DNA of 64,000 nucleotides from Thozetella sp. PMI_491 (lineage: Eukaryota; Ascomycota; Sordariomycetes; Chaetosphaeriales; Chaetosphaeriaceae). The DNA lies in NCBI GenBank assembly GCA_021432635.1, contig MU270025.1:1258339-1322338 (forward strand), in the 5' to 3' direction. The translations under genes were made by a program, and so were the position numbers. Position 1 is the first letter of the stretch. Every line of letters starts with the position of its first letter. Positions 44,946-55,122 of the stretch are shown here, one piece after another. The notes beneath the pieces were generated by a model. The model ran no database searches. It saw only the letters and a program-made list of their open reading frames with translations, and was not told where the DNA came from.

Positions 44946-45827
44946 GTTGGAGTGCCAGCCCGGCGCCTGACCAAGCGGAGGCCTGCAGCGCCAATGCCAG
45001 CAGGCAAATTCGGATATATTTTCTCGACTCTCTCTCGCCTGAGCCACAAGTGCGAACGCGATAGGGACTTCTAGACACAAACCAAGCAACTGCAAATACT
45101 GCCGTTCGTGAATGCCGTTGTAACGTATGTATTGGCGGTTGTTTTGAATCGTCCCAAGACAAACGTCGCGACAGGAAATATAGAGCAAATTTCGTTGGCG
45201 CGGCTATCGCAGAGGCATATTAGCGTGGTTTCCAGTTAGTGGCTCCTGAGACACACCCGTAAGACTCGATCGAGCTATCTGTGGCTATGATTGGCTGGAG
45301 AGCTCCGTGGGGTGATGAGTTAGCTTTATTTAGTGAGGCAAATACGCATTTTAGGTACCTCGTAGGTGCTTTCGGTTTGAACGCTCGAGGGTTGACAGAC
45401 TGAAACTAACTAAGTGGGCATAGGGGTACAGCTATCCACCCCGATCCCCGAGTATACACTGTGACGGGTACAAGAAAGCAACTTTTCGAGCTCGAACAGA
45501 AAATGACGCCATCGCAAATTAGGAATTACGAGATACACATCCACTAGAGAGGAAGGATAAGATAGGGAGTTGACCCTCAAGGTATTTATTTGTAATGCAG
45601 CTAGTTACTAGTTAGGAGACCCCGACCGGACTGTAGCAGTTAAGTGCCAAAAAAAGACCCCTGTCCATCCACTATGAATCAAGAACTGGTTCCGGTTGAT
45701 AAGTCAAATCAGCAAACTATAATTAAACATATGTACCCTTTTCGTAGGGTATCTGGCCCCGGCCGAGTTCTCAAGCAAGGCTTCCGCATTATCACAATAT
45801 CCGTTCCGCTCGCCCCATCCGCCCGTC
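44946..45827. other. Regulator upstream region
   Basis: It should hold the promoter of the minus-strand regulator and the 3' end of annexin. No separate gene recognised. Confidence 0.5.
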
Positions 45828-47369
45828 TTAGACCGGCTCTCCAATACAGCCGAGCAGCAATGTCTCGTAATCGCCGCTCGTCTCTCCCTTGATCCGCCTG
45901 GCTAGCTTGGTACCGTACCGCTTCTCGTATGCGCCGCGCACGTTGGCCATGTTGTTCCGGTCCCAGTGGAAGCGGACCACGCGGCTGACCAGCAGGTGGT
46001 CCTTCGTTCCCGCGCCGGCCATGGCGTCCTCCAGCAGCTTGGCCTGGTGCATGTACTTGTCCAGGCCCTGGCGCAACTGGTAGAGCAGCGCATCCTCCAT
46101 ATGCCCCGAGAATTCCTGCGACAACACCTGGTTAGCTTCTTCGTAGGCAGAGAGGGATCATCCGCGGGGTGGGGGGAGCAGATGCGAGCAGTGAAAGAGT
46201 AGGTGGGCTGGTGAGACGTACCTTCTTAATAACCTCCTCTAGGCTGCGTGCGAATCTCCGTTGGTACTCCACCGCGATAGCGCGGATCTGGTTGTCGTTC
46301 CGACTGCTGAGGATGCTGCAAACCTTGATCTCGTCTGTGCCTACCTTCCCCTCGGTCGCGTCGTAGATATCTTGTACATCACGGTCGATCTCGTGCTTAG
46401 CGACAGGCATCGAGTCCTCGTTGCGCTGCGCCGACAGTACGATCAGGAAGTGCCGCTCAGTCTTCATGCTGAGGTCGCCCTTGACGGCGTCCTCGAGCCG
46501 CTGGCGGAATGCGTGCTGGTACGCCGACTTGATGGCGTTTATGTCGGCATTAGAGCGGCCCAGGAGGACGTCGTTGAGCACGCGCTCCTTGGTTCCAGGG
46601 CCACTCATGGCGTCGTACAGCAGCTGTATGTCGTGCAGCAGCGGCCCGCGCACGAGAGCTACCAGGCCTTCCTCAAACCAGCCGCTCACCTCACTCTTGA
46701 TATCCTTAATAAGGTCTCTCCGGTGGATGCGGGAGTATGTTTCACGGATCATGTTGACCTGCAGGGGGTCCTTGTTGCAGAGGACGCGGATCAGTGTCTT
46801 CTCGTCAGTTCCGAAGCCCTTCATCGCGCTTCGCAGTGCCTGCGCGTCGCCCTCGGCGTTCCACTGGATGATCTGGGGCGGGCCGTAGCCGAGGGAGGGG
46901 GGCGTCGGCGGATAGTGCTGGGCATAGGGCTGCTGCGCGCCATACTGCTGCGGTGGCGGTTGGCCATATTGCTGGGGAGGCGGCGGCTGACCGTACTGCT
47001 GGGGAGGCGGCGGCTGGCCGTAGCCTTGCTGGGGCGGAGGAGCTCCGTATGGCTGTCCGTATGGCTGGGGCGACGGAGCGCCGTAGTGCTGGGGTGGTGG
47101 CTGGCCGTACCCTTGCGGTGGAGGCTGCTGGTATTGCTGGTACTGTCCCGGCGGAGGGGCGCCGTACTGTTGAGGAGGTGGCTGGCCGTAGCCGCCCTGG
47201 GGAGGAGGAGGTTGTTGGTAGTAGCCCTGAGGAGGGGGTGGCTGCTGGTAGTATCCGCCCTGAGGAGGGGGTTCTGCGATTCGTCAGCTCCGGCGCTCTC
47301 GCCTGTCGCGCGGGAGAAGGGTAAGCAGCACTTACGGCCATAGGGCGGATAGCCTCCACCGTAGGACAT
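45828..47369 (-). CDS. Annexin with Pro/Gln/Tyr-rich N-terminal tail
   Basis: Calcium-dependent phospholipid-binding protein, cytosolic/membrane-associated, about 457 residues. Exons complement(45828..46115, 46222..47273, 47336..47369). The 62-bp first intron joins MSYGGGYPPYG to QPPPQGGYY. The last acceptor is ambiguous: CAG at 46128 or 46116. I prefer the second because the branch GCTAAC lies only a few bases before the first and because it yields VIKKEFSGHMEDAL as in relatives. Residues about 1-130 are repeats of GYGQPPPQQ type, like annexin VII/XI and fungal annexins. Four annexin repeats follow: MKGFGTDEKTLIRVL, MSGPGTKERVLNDVL, TEGKVGTDEIKVCSIL and MAGAGTKDHLLVSRVV. The first keeps the GxGTD calcium loop; the others are less canonical. 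It is a housekeeping-type gene, probably the right border of the accessory block, and divergent from a HET gene. Confidence 0.92.
46920..47275 (-). repeat. Degenerate tandem repeat coding the annexin tail
   Basis: GC-rich repeats of CAG/CCA/CCT-type codons encode GYGQPPPQQYGAPPP-like units. The low-complexity DNA produces long open frames on other frames, including 360 codons on the plus strand (46261-47343), which are artefacts. Confidence 0.75.
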
Positions 47370-48359
47370 GATGACTGGCGATTTGCGCGAACCGCTTTTG
47401 CTTCTGGGATGTGTTGCGATGACTTGCGCCGCCTACTGAGTCGCTACCACGAACGCGTTTCGTCAGAGTTGTTTGTTTGTGTGAGGGCGGATGAGGAGGG
47501 TCAAGTTCGTCGAGAGGTGGGGAGCTGACAGAGCTGGTCTTATTTTTCGCGGACTCGCCCCACGAAGGCGCTAGGGGAACAAAGAAGCGAGAATCCTGAC
47601 CACGGCGGCAAGATGGAACAACCAGGCGAACCGGGGTAGGAAGTATAGTAGGAAGGATACCTGGCACCTGTGGCTGTGGATGCAAAGATGGGCGCTGTAC
47701 TTGCGCACTGCAAGCGCGACTGAGCCTTCGAGGTGGGGAGATAGTCTGTTGCCGCGGGGCTGAGGAGGGGCAAACGAAGGCGCGACTGTGATTCTCGTCC
47801 ATTCAGACGTCAGAATGTGACGTCAAGTTGTGGCTGAGCGCCGGGGGAGCTTGGCATCAGTCACCACTGGAACCGATCGGTTCGCGCCTAAACGAAAGCA
47901 GGGGTCGAAGGCGCTAGGGTGGGGTAAACAAAATATTCACCCCAACTTCAGATGAACCGAACCTGAGGCAGGCGGCCACAGCTGGCAGCAATGGCCAACC
48001 TATGTACTGTACCTCACTTTGCTCCCCTGTCTCCTGCCTGCCCTGTGGCCCTATGATGCCTTGCACAAACAATCGGTAGCGAGCCTCCGCTCCGTCGATT
48101 GGGATTTTGGGTGGGCCGATGCCCGTCCAATGCCCAACTCATGGCAGCACAGTCTCGCTTTTTCCACCTCTCGAGGACATGCAAGCGAGGAACGGTGTGG
48201 CTTAGGGCGACCCCGGCAAAAATCCGACAGGCTGCAATCCCGAGGCCGCCGCCGCGTTCCGTTCAGCTGGGCGCCCGGCTGAAGTCTAGCTCTCTGCTAC
48301 CACTCATCTCGCGCGACGAGAGTCGAAAGCCTGCAATCCAGGACGCGGAAGAGACGCCG
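47370..48359. other. Annexin/HET divergent promoter region
   Basis: About 1 kb between two divergent genes. The HET frame is open back to 48099, so part may be an alternative N-terminus. No other gene seen. Confidence 0.5.
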
Positions 48360-50456
48360 ATGACTGCCCCTCATCTCTATGCTCCGTTGAACGCGGCCAA
48401 GAACGAGATTCGCCTTCTGAGCATCCAGCCGCCGACTGACGACTCGGGCCTGCTGCACTGTAGGCTAAGCGTCGTCTCCCTTGATGACTACAGCGATGCG
48501 TACGCGGCGCATCTCGCGGCAGAGGGCGTCGTGAGCAAGCCAAGGAGGAAAGATGTCACCAGTTGGATCGCGAGATCGAAAAAGGGGGACGGGGCATCAC
48601 CTGAGACTTCCTCTGGCCCCTGTCGGTTCTCCTGGGGAGACTATGCGACCATCTCGTACGTCTGGGGCTCTGAGGCCCAGAGGAAAACCATCGTCGTGAA
48701 TGGCCAGCACGTATCCGTAACCGAGAATCTTGAAGTCGCCCTCCGAGCCGTCGCCGGAACTGGAGCCTACGCCTCCGATTCCAAGCTCTGGGTCGATGCT
48801 CTGTGCATCAACCAGGCGGATGACGGCGAACGAGCCGCACAAGTTGCCAAGATGCGCGATATTTACAGCAATGCCCTGTCCGTGGTCGCATGGTTGGGAA
48901 AGGCGCACGACTACAGCGACGAGGCCTTCGACCTGCTAGAGCGGCTGGCAGGCTTGGCCGAGGCGAGCAAAACGGCTCCTTTCGGAGAGTTCGGGCTGCC
49001 ATCGGGGCTGTTCTTCGGATACTATTTCTCTGGGCTCAACGAACTGATGCGGAGAACCTACTGGAGCCGCCTGTGGGTGGTGCAAGAGCTCGTCCTCGGG
49101 GCTTCGGCCGTCCTGTTGCGCTGCGGAGAGCGGTCCATCGACTGGGACACGTTCTGCGCCGGAATTACGGTGCTATACCGGCCCGACCTATGGCATATCA
49201 AGGATGAGCTCCTTGTCAATGAGGTCCACCGGCACGGGTCTGATGGGACCGGGCGCCGCAAACAATGGAGCACGTCGCAGCTTCACCTCGTCAAGCGGGA
49301 ATTGTTAGTGCTTAGCCGGTATGAGGAGCAAGGGGCGGGGAGGCTAGGCTTCCGGCGGCTACTGGATATTGCAGGCTCCTCTGACTGCCGCGATACTCGC
49401 GACAAGGTCTTTGCCCTTCTCGGCATGATGGAGCCGAAGGTCGCCGACAGGTTGGTGCAGGACTACTCGATCCCTACCCCCGAGCTCTTTGCCTCCGTGG
49501 CGAAGGAGTTCATCACACATCTCAACAGTCTCGAACCACTGAGGGAAGGCAATCCTTGGGGCCAAACTGGAGCCCCGTCGTGGGCTGCGGACTGGACGTG
49601 GAACGGCAGATCACGTTACTCCGGAGTCGAGACGCCCTTGTGGGGACACAGACACCTAGAGGACGCCCTGGAAGTACCCCCTGAGAAGGTATATAACGCG
49701 GCCGGCGGCCGGCCAGCTGAATTCAGCTTCCCGAACGACCGTCTGCTCAAGTGCAAAGGTGTGGTTGTCGGCTCCATAACCGGCTTGGGCGCCCGCTCGC
49801 GGGGATACTGGAGATGGATCCCCCGGAGCATCCAGCAATGCCCCTCGTGGCGAAGCGTATACGGGGGCCACAGAGAGACCTCGGAGGCGCTCTGGCAGAC
49901 GCTGCTCCTCGGACGGATGTCGGGCGGCGCCCCGGCCGAGCCTCGGCACGCGGCCATCCTGAGCCTCCCCAAGTCCTTCGAAGAGGCAGCCTTGCCACAG
50001 TTCCTTGAGCGGCGCTGGGCCTGGATGGCGTCGCAGAGCGGGTACTACTTCCGATGGGAGGAATGGCGAGAAGCGAATGACGGCTTCCTGCTCGGCGACA
50101 CGCCGTTGGGCGATTTCTTTAGCGACAAGATCCTAGAGGGCACCGAGGAGCAGGACTACTCGGACGTCTACGCCGCCTTCCGTCGGACGAGCCAGGACCG
50201 GCGGTTCATGCTCACCTCCAAAGGCTACATGGGATGGGCGCCTGAAAATACGAGGGGGCGGGAGCCGAACCAGGCGCGGCCGGGAGACCTAATATGCATC
50301 GTTTTTGGCTGCAGCACTCCGCTTGTGATCCGGCCGTGTCTAGGCGACGACGCCTTTTTGGTGATTGGAGAGGCCTATGTCCAGGGCTTGATGGAGGGCC
50401 AGGCCCTGGAGAGAGATAGCGTAGATTTAGACCACGTTGAGTTCACATTTACCTGA
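48360..50456 (+). CDS. HET-domain protein (heterokaryon incompatibility type)
   Basis: Single-exon protein of 698 residues with an N-terminal HET domain, associated with non-self recognition and regulated cell death after hyphal fusion in Pezizomycotina. Seen: FSWGDYATISYVWGSEAQRKTI, LWVDALCINQADDGERAAQVAKMRDIYSNALSVVAWLG, YWSRLWVVQELVLG and CRDTRDKVFALLGM, the standard HET blocks in order. The C-terminal half has no domain I recognise (ends DSVDLDHVEFTFT). ATG 48360 (MTAPHLYAPLNAAKNEIRLLSIQP) was chosen because HET proteins usually begin like this. An upstream in-frame ATG at 48141 would add 73 basic residues resembling a mitochondrial presequence. GC-rich and intact, unlike the neighbouring relics. 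Confidence 0.9.
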   Translation: MTAPHLYAPLNAAKNEIRLLSIQPPTDDSGLLHCRLSVVSLDDYSDAYAAHLAAEGVVSKPRRKDVTSWIARSKKGDGASPETSSGPCRFSWGDYATISYVWGSEAQRKTIVVNGQHVSVTENLEVALRAVAGTGAYASDSKLWVDALCINQADDGERAAQVAKMRDIYSNALSVVAWLGKAHDYSDEAFDLLERLAGLAEASKTAPFGEFGLPSGLFFGYYFSGLNELMRRTYWSRLWVVQELVLGASAVLLRCGERSIDWDTFCAGITVLYRPDLWHIKDELLVNEVHRHGSDGTGRRKQWSTSQLHLVKRELLVLSRYEEQGAGRLGFRRLLDIAGSSDCRDTRDKVFALLGMMEPKVADRLVQDYSIPTPELFASVAKEFITHLNSLEPLREGNPWGQTGAPSWAADWTWNGRSRYSGVETPLWGHRHLEDALEVPPEKVYNAAGGRPAEFSFPNDRLLKCKGVVVGSITGLGARSRGYWRWIPRSIQQCPSWRSVYGGHRETSEALWQTLLLGRMSGGAPAEPRHAAILSLPKSFEEAALPQFLERRWAWMASQSGYYFRWEEWREANDGFLLGDTPLGDFFSDKILEGTEEQDYSDVYAAFRRTSQDRRFMLTSKGYMGWAPENTRGREPNQARPGDLICIVFGCSTPLVIRPCLGDDAFLVIGEAYVQGLMEGQALERDSVDLDHVEFTFT

Positions 50457-51151
50457 TACACATACATAGATTCTCGCGTCTGTGGATGACGACTAATTTA
50501 ACCCCTTCAGAGCTAAGTCTCATACAATCTACCTAAAGCGCATCGCCCTTTCGTGTATTGCCTTGTCCTTGAAGCCCCCACTGAAACTCTCAAGAACAAT
50601 ATCGTTGATCGCTATGTTGTTCCACGCGTCAATCCTTTTCGCGGCCTTCAGGGCCGCCCTCACCGCCGCGATCGAAGTTCTCGTCGCACGACGGAGCCCC
50701 GGGTCGGTTGTTTGTAGTGACATATTTGGAGGCAAAGTCCTTCATGCTCGTTCCCGCGTGGAAAGCGCTCCCCAGGAGGCAAAGTTGCCGGTGATGATGC
50801 CTCAGACCTGCGTGGAAGGTCGCTCGCTCCATCAAAAAATGATACTTTGTCACTGTCTGGTACGCAGTGGCTTGTACCCACACGAAGAGTTCCTTGATAG
50901 CACCATCGATTAGTCGTCGGGTATTTGAGGAGAGCATCGCGGGCTATGCGAGGGCAGCTTTACCCTGGCATGATGACAATTTATGATGGCTTAGACTACT
51001 CCCGCTATTACAGGGATTATTACAAGTCTGTTTCTGAATGCCTGAGTATGTAACTTGTGTAAAGTTTAACTTGATATTTACAGGTAGCACCCCTCTAGAA
51101 CTATTTACAGGCAAGCTAGACGTCCAACCCGCTTGTGACTGGTGAATATCC
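50457..51151. other. Spacer with coding-like minus-strand stretch
   Basis: Between the convergent HET and thaumatin-like genes. The minus strand at 50937-50529 shows two overlapping frames with protein-like composition (IKELFVWVQATAYQTVTKYHFLME and TSIAAVRAALKAAKRIDAWNN) that could be one frameshifted fragment. I do not recognise the family. Confidence 0.35.
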
Positions 51152-52201
51152 TCAGGGCTGATTAGAATTGGCAGCACAGGCGCTACCAATGCAGCAGGTG
51201 ACGGTGCCGCTGTGGCACACATTGTTGGCATTTGCGCCGGGGTCGCGGGGCACGGTGAAAGCGGAGTGCCTGCAAGGGGCGAAGAAAGGCGATGGAACGG
51301 CATTGTCATAATCGGCACCACGCATCGGGTTTTTGCACGAGCCGACGCCGTTGGAGTTTCCGCAAGTATGCAGCTTCCAGAGCGGTTTGTTGCAGCCGGT
51401 AACAACACCTTTGCCGTCGCAAGAACAGACAATAGGGACAGAAAACCCGGAGACATATGAGACGTCGATATCGATAAGAGCGTTCGGGGTGTTTTGTTTT
51501 GCGTACGAACCCTCTATCAGTGATTCGTCACCGACAATCTGCCCGCCATTCTTCACGACTGTCGATATCTAGGTGTTAGCACGATCCTATAAGTAATGTT
51601 TTTACCGCTCCCTGATACAAATCTCAAGAGAGAAGCTTAAATAGTCCCGATACTGAATAAAAGTGGCAATGGAGAACACGGAAGGGACACATGCGTGCCA
51701 TACAATGCCTTCAGAGATAGAGTTATAATAGTACATACACGCGATGTTACCTGAGACAAAGGTTAGCCACGAAGCAGTACTAGGATCGAACTCAAAGTTT
51801 GACTAACCAGCCCAACCTGTAGGAACCGCAAAAGTTCCGGTCGCACCGGCCTTTAGTACTCCTGGAGCAACATGACCGGATATAGCACCAGGTCCGTTGG
51901 CGTCGTGGGCATGAACTGTGTAGACATCGGCACCGTAGCGGTTAACGACCTTGATAGTAAGCGGCCCAGTGTACCGCTTATCCAGCTCCGGCGCCGCGGT
52001 AGGTACCGGAGTGGCAGTGGCATACGACTGTGCCACAGCAACAGCGCCGTCAACGTGAGGGTAGCTGGAGAAGTCAATTGCCGACTCCTCTCCGACAAGA
52101 GGTCCCGGCTCCTCCTGGCGGGAGACCATAGTAGGCTGTGGAATGGCGGTGATAGCGGAGACAAGAGCCATGATGGCCAGTAAGGCGCTCTTGGTGAACA
52201 T
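51152..52201 (-). CDS. Thaumatin-like small secreted protein with 12-nt microexon
   Basis: Extracellular thaumatin-like protein of 270 residues. Exons complement(51152..51558, 51739..51750, 51808..52201). Signal peptide MFTKSALLAIMALVSAITAI, then a propeptide ending in a Kex2-type KR (ELDKR, residue about 75) before YTGPLTIKVVNRYGADVYTVHAH. The C-terminal part is Cys-rich (PIVCSCDGK, GCNKPLWKLHTC, GSCKNPMRG, FFAPCRHSAF, CHSGTVTCCIGSAC). The 57-bp (GTTAGT..CAG, branch GCTAAC) and 180-bp (GTATGT..ACAG) introns flank only GTAACATCGCGT, which supplies GNIAF to join FAVPTGWA with VKNGGQIVGDESLIEGSY, as expected for the family. Skipping it keeps frame but loses the conserved residues. A mobile element begins 58 bp upstream of the ATG. 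Confidence 0.8.
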
Positions 52202-52258
52202 TTTGATACCTGGTGCTTTATGGAATCCCGAGAGCGTAAGAAGTGGGGTCTAAGACTG

Positions 52259-52792
52259 CAGGGCTGTGAATTTTAGTATTTTAGTATTTTCATTAGTATT
52301 TTTAGTATTAACTTTAAAATTCTATAATTAATTAAAGAAAATACTTAGTGATAAAGTNNNNNNNNNNNNNNNNNNNNNNNNNNNNNNNNNNNNNNNNNNN
52401 NNNNNNNNNNNNNNNNNNNNNNNNNNNNNNNNNNNNNNNNNNNNNNNNNNNNNNNNNNNNNNNNNNNNNNNNNNNNNNNNNNNNNNNNNNNNNNNNNNNN
52501 NNNNNNNNNNNNNNNNNNNNNNNNNNNNNNNNNNNNNNNNNNNNNNNNNNNNNNNNNNNNNNNNNNNNNNNNNNNNNNNNNNNNNNNNNNNNNNNNNNNN
52601 NNNNNNNNNNNNNNNNNNNNNNNNNNNNNNNNNNNNNNNNNNNNNNNNNNNNNNNNNNNNNNNNNNNNNNNNNNNNNNNNNNNNNNNNNNNNNNNNNNNN
52701 NNNNNNNATATATATAACCGTATAAAAATAAGAATTATAATTATATCACTATTATAACTCTAGTATTTTAGTATACTAAAATCACAGCCCTG
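52259..52792. mobile_element. AT-rich TIR element (non-autonomous DNA transposon/MITE-like), with assembly gap
   Basis: The left end CAGGGCTGTGAATTTTAGTAT and the right end, read on the minus strand, CAGGGCTGTGATTTTAGTAT, are nearly perfect terminal inverted repeats. Immediately outside lie TCTAAGACTG (52249-52258) and TCTAAGAGTG (52793-52802), a 10-bp direct repeat with one mismatch that looks like a target-site duplication. The interior is AT-rich with TAGTATT tandem runs and contains a block of N. The CAGGG terminus recalls hAT elements; a 9-10 bp duplication would rather fit Mutator-like ones, so superfamily is open. No transposase is visible, and true length is unknown because of the gap. 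Confidence 0.75.
52358..52707. other. Assembly gap (350 N)
   Basis: Run of undetermined bases inside the AT-rich element. Any frame reported through it is meaningless. Confidence 0.99.
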
Positions 52793-52802
52793 TCTAAGAG
52801 TG

Positions 52803-53526
52803 ATGGATGGGCCTGAAATCACTCTGGCTGCTACTTTCTCAGTGCTCTCGAGTCAAGAGAAATTGACAGTCACTTATACAGGTTGATCCCCAAGCATAGT
52901 ATCGACTATCGTGGCAACAATGCCCTGCAGCTAAGGCAGGGAGTACAAGCCGATGGCATCGCCGCGCTGGGTCAGATTACCCCAGAGCACCCATCTCCGT
53001 AAAACCGCCGACTAGAGCCCGAGCGGCATATGTTATTACTTTTGCTTTGGTAGCATTTTATAGATCCTTCATTGAAACCTGTCGTGGTAGGAACTGGAAG
53101 TGGCTGGCACACTCTTAGCGCTTAGGTATATGCCGGAAACGGTTCTGGGCTATTGCAGCTAAGCACGACTGATGACCGCGTCTATTCATTGCGGCAATCC
53201 TAGCTGGGGGGAGTCCGCTTCCGTCCCTCGTGAAAAATCCAATATCAACTGCAATTTTCGCTAGTGTCGGGTTGTCGCGTTACAACCTTGCCACTCGTGT
53301 CCCGGCACCTCGGATCGATTCTGTAAGGTGGAGAAGGTGCCGCGAAGTTTAGCTCGCGATTCTTATTATACCGGACTAACATCGGAAAGAGCCACGTGTC
53401 TTTTGTCGAATGAATGCATGCGCAGCGCAACAAAAGCGTAGTATAAACCCGCCCAGACGGTACCGCCACTTGGGATCAATGCATGGATAAGACATCCGAC
53501 CCCAATTCACCGACATAGGTTCCGAT
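52803..53526. other. Spacer between element and GST relic
   Basis: No gene recognised on either strand. It may contain the former promoter of the glutathione S-transferase relic. Confidence 0.5.
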
Positions 53527-54249
53527 AGTGGCACCGTCGTGATCTACGGCACCCACCCCGAGCAAGGACGGCAAGACTTGGTCTCACCATGTGCTTCACA
53601 TCCTATACTCGCTCCACTATAAGCAAACCCCTTTTACAATCGAGAATGTCAAGTACCCAGATCTCGACTCGAGCTTCGACCCAACGAGCCTAAAGCCAAA
53701 AGACGACCCGATAAAGCGCTACGAGATCCCCGTGATCAAGTTCCAGGCGCCGGCGGGCACGACCCGCTACCTCATAGACCCCATAGAGATCGTTGGCACG
53801 CTCAACGACATAAAGCCCAAGCTGCCGCTGCTCTACGACTCGCCGCCGTCGGTCGAGGCCAGGCAGAAGTTCCGGCCGGCTTTACTCAAATCGTACAGGT
53901 CTACAACATACTCTCAGAGCGGAGCGCCGAGCTTTTTGCCCAGAAGCGCAAAAGCAGGTGGGGGAAGTCGATCAATCAGTGGATCGCCAAGCACCCCATA
54001 GACACAGGCTTAGTTGTAGCAGAGCCGCGCATCAAGGCGCTCGGCGACTGGCCAGAGTCGACCACGGGCTCGTTTATCAACGGCAAGCAGAAAAGCTATG
54101 CCGATTTCACCGTTGCAAGTCTAATAGGCTTTACAAAAGGGGCGGGCGCGTCGGACATTACCGAGAAGGTCTTAGCCATGCATCCGGTAATAGGAAGGTT
54201 ATATGATGCCGTCAAGTTGACTCAGCTTAGGAATGAGCGAAGCCAGTAA
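53527..54249 (+). pseudogene. Frameshifted glutathione S-transferase
   Basis: Encodes a recognisable fungal GST spread over three frames. First SGTVVIYGTHPEQGRQDLVSPCAS (from 53527), then after a shift near 53600 YKQTPFTIENVKYPDLDSS, DPIKRYEIPVIKFQAPAGTTRYLIDPIEI and KFRPALLKSYRSTT. After a second shift near 53925 come AELFAQKRKSRWGKSINQWIA, ALGDWPESTTGSFINGKQKSYADF and FTKGAGASDITEKVLAMHPVIGRLYDAVKL, to the TAA at 54247. The start Met expected before SGT is absent. Apart from two single-step frame changes the sequence is undamaged, so this is either a young pseudogene or an assembly error in a working thiol-transferase/detoxification gene. Confidence 0.75.
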
Positions 54250-54704
54250 GTTATTCATCTTAGACTCTTAAATACTTAAGTAGACGAGCTCTTTTTGTTT
54301 CGTATCTTTGATTCCAGTGAAGGCATCGATGCCGGTGGAAATATTTAAAGAGGTATATACAAGGATCCGCTTAGGTAGGTTAGTCTTGATTGCGTTCCGA
54401 TCCACTCAGTCGGCGCGGAGACCTGTGGAATAAGGGTTGGAATTTTCAGAGTAAGAGAGGAATGGCGTCGCCCAAGGGAGAAGATTGCAACATACCAGAC
54501 TCCCGATTCTTTCAGCGCGAGGCTTCGTAAGTTGTATTGTCGTTGCGGCCATTGGAGACGGTCCGCTAAGCACATTCCGCGCTTTGGGCATAGTGATAAG
54601 GATTTATAAAGACCTTTCGACCGCTCACCGAGCCGGAAGCTTCTCTAGGGGATCTTCGCGATAATAGCACATTCTACACTATTATAGCTCTAATATAAAC
54701 AACC
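54250..54704. other. Promoter region of the 96-residue secreted protein
   Basis: No gene seen. It contains the TATA-like box at 54604. Confidence 0.45.
54604..54610 (+). promoter_or_regulatory. TATA-like box, small secreted protein gene
   Basis: TTATAAA in GGATTTATAAAGACC lies 95 bp before the ATG at 54705, a suitable distance for a core promoter. Confidence 0.45.
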
Positions 54705-55122
54705 ATGAAACTCCTAGCCGTCGTTACCGTACTCGGAACGGCCATGCTGGCGGCAGCGGCGCCAAAACCCACAACAACTCATAAAGCGGTACTGCCGACC
54801 ACGGGGGTTCATGGTCATCCAACAACCGTTAAGACTTCGACGAAGCACACCGCAACGCCGGCAAAGCCGACACCCACAGTTGTAAGTTTCAGCAAAGGCC
54901 CAACGCGGCCTGGCCTCACTGTAACTGGGCAATTAGCTAATCAGAACAGATGGTCGGCACTAACCATTGCACGTATGGCGTAAGTGTAGCCCTACGCTGA
55001 GAATGCCGGCAGACTAACTAACATACTGGGGAATGAAGCCTGGCTATTGGTGCACAAGTGAGGCACACATGAAAGAATGTGGAATAAGCGCGGCACGCTG
55101 TAAGGAGCTCACCGGGGCCTAG
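54705..55122 (+). CDS. Small secreted cysteine-containing protein (effector-like)
   Basis: Three exons (54705..54881, 54950..54979, 55039..55122) give 96 residues. The first encodes a signal peptide (MKLLAVVTVLGTAMLAAA) and a Thr/Pro/Lys/His-rich segment. The 68-bp intron (GTAAGT..CAG, branch GCTAAT) is followed by a 30-nt exon MVGTNHCTYG. After a 59-bp intron (GTAAGT..AAG, branch CTAAC) comes PGYWCTSEAHMKECGISAARCKELTGA and TAG. The C-terminus has four cysteines, enough for two disulfides. A contiguous unspliced frame (to 54983) would lack these cysteines. Function unknown; the layout of signal peptide, flexible Thr/Pro segment and Cys-rich end is typical of fungal secreted effectors. Small multi-exon structure is inferred from splice signals only. 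Confidence 0.65.

Noticed and set aside
46261-47343. 360-codon plus-strand frame
   Set aside because: It is antisense to annexin and arises from its low-complexity Pro/Gln repeat DNA; the composition (RRRLAVLLGRR repeats) is not protein-like.
52348-52725. 125-codon frame through the N block
   Set aside because: Consists almost entirely of undetermined bases.
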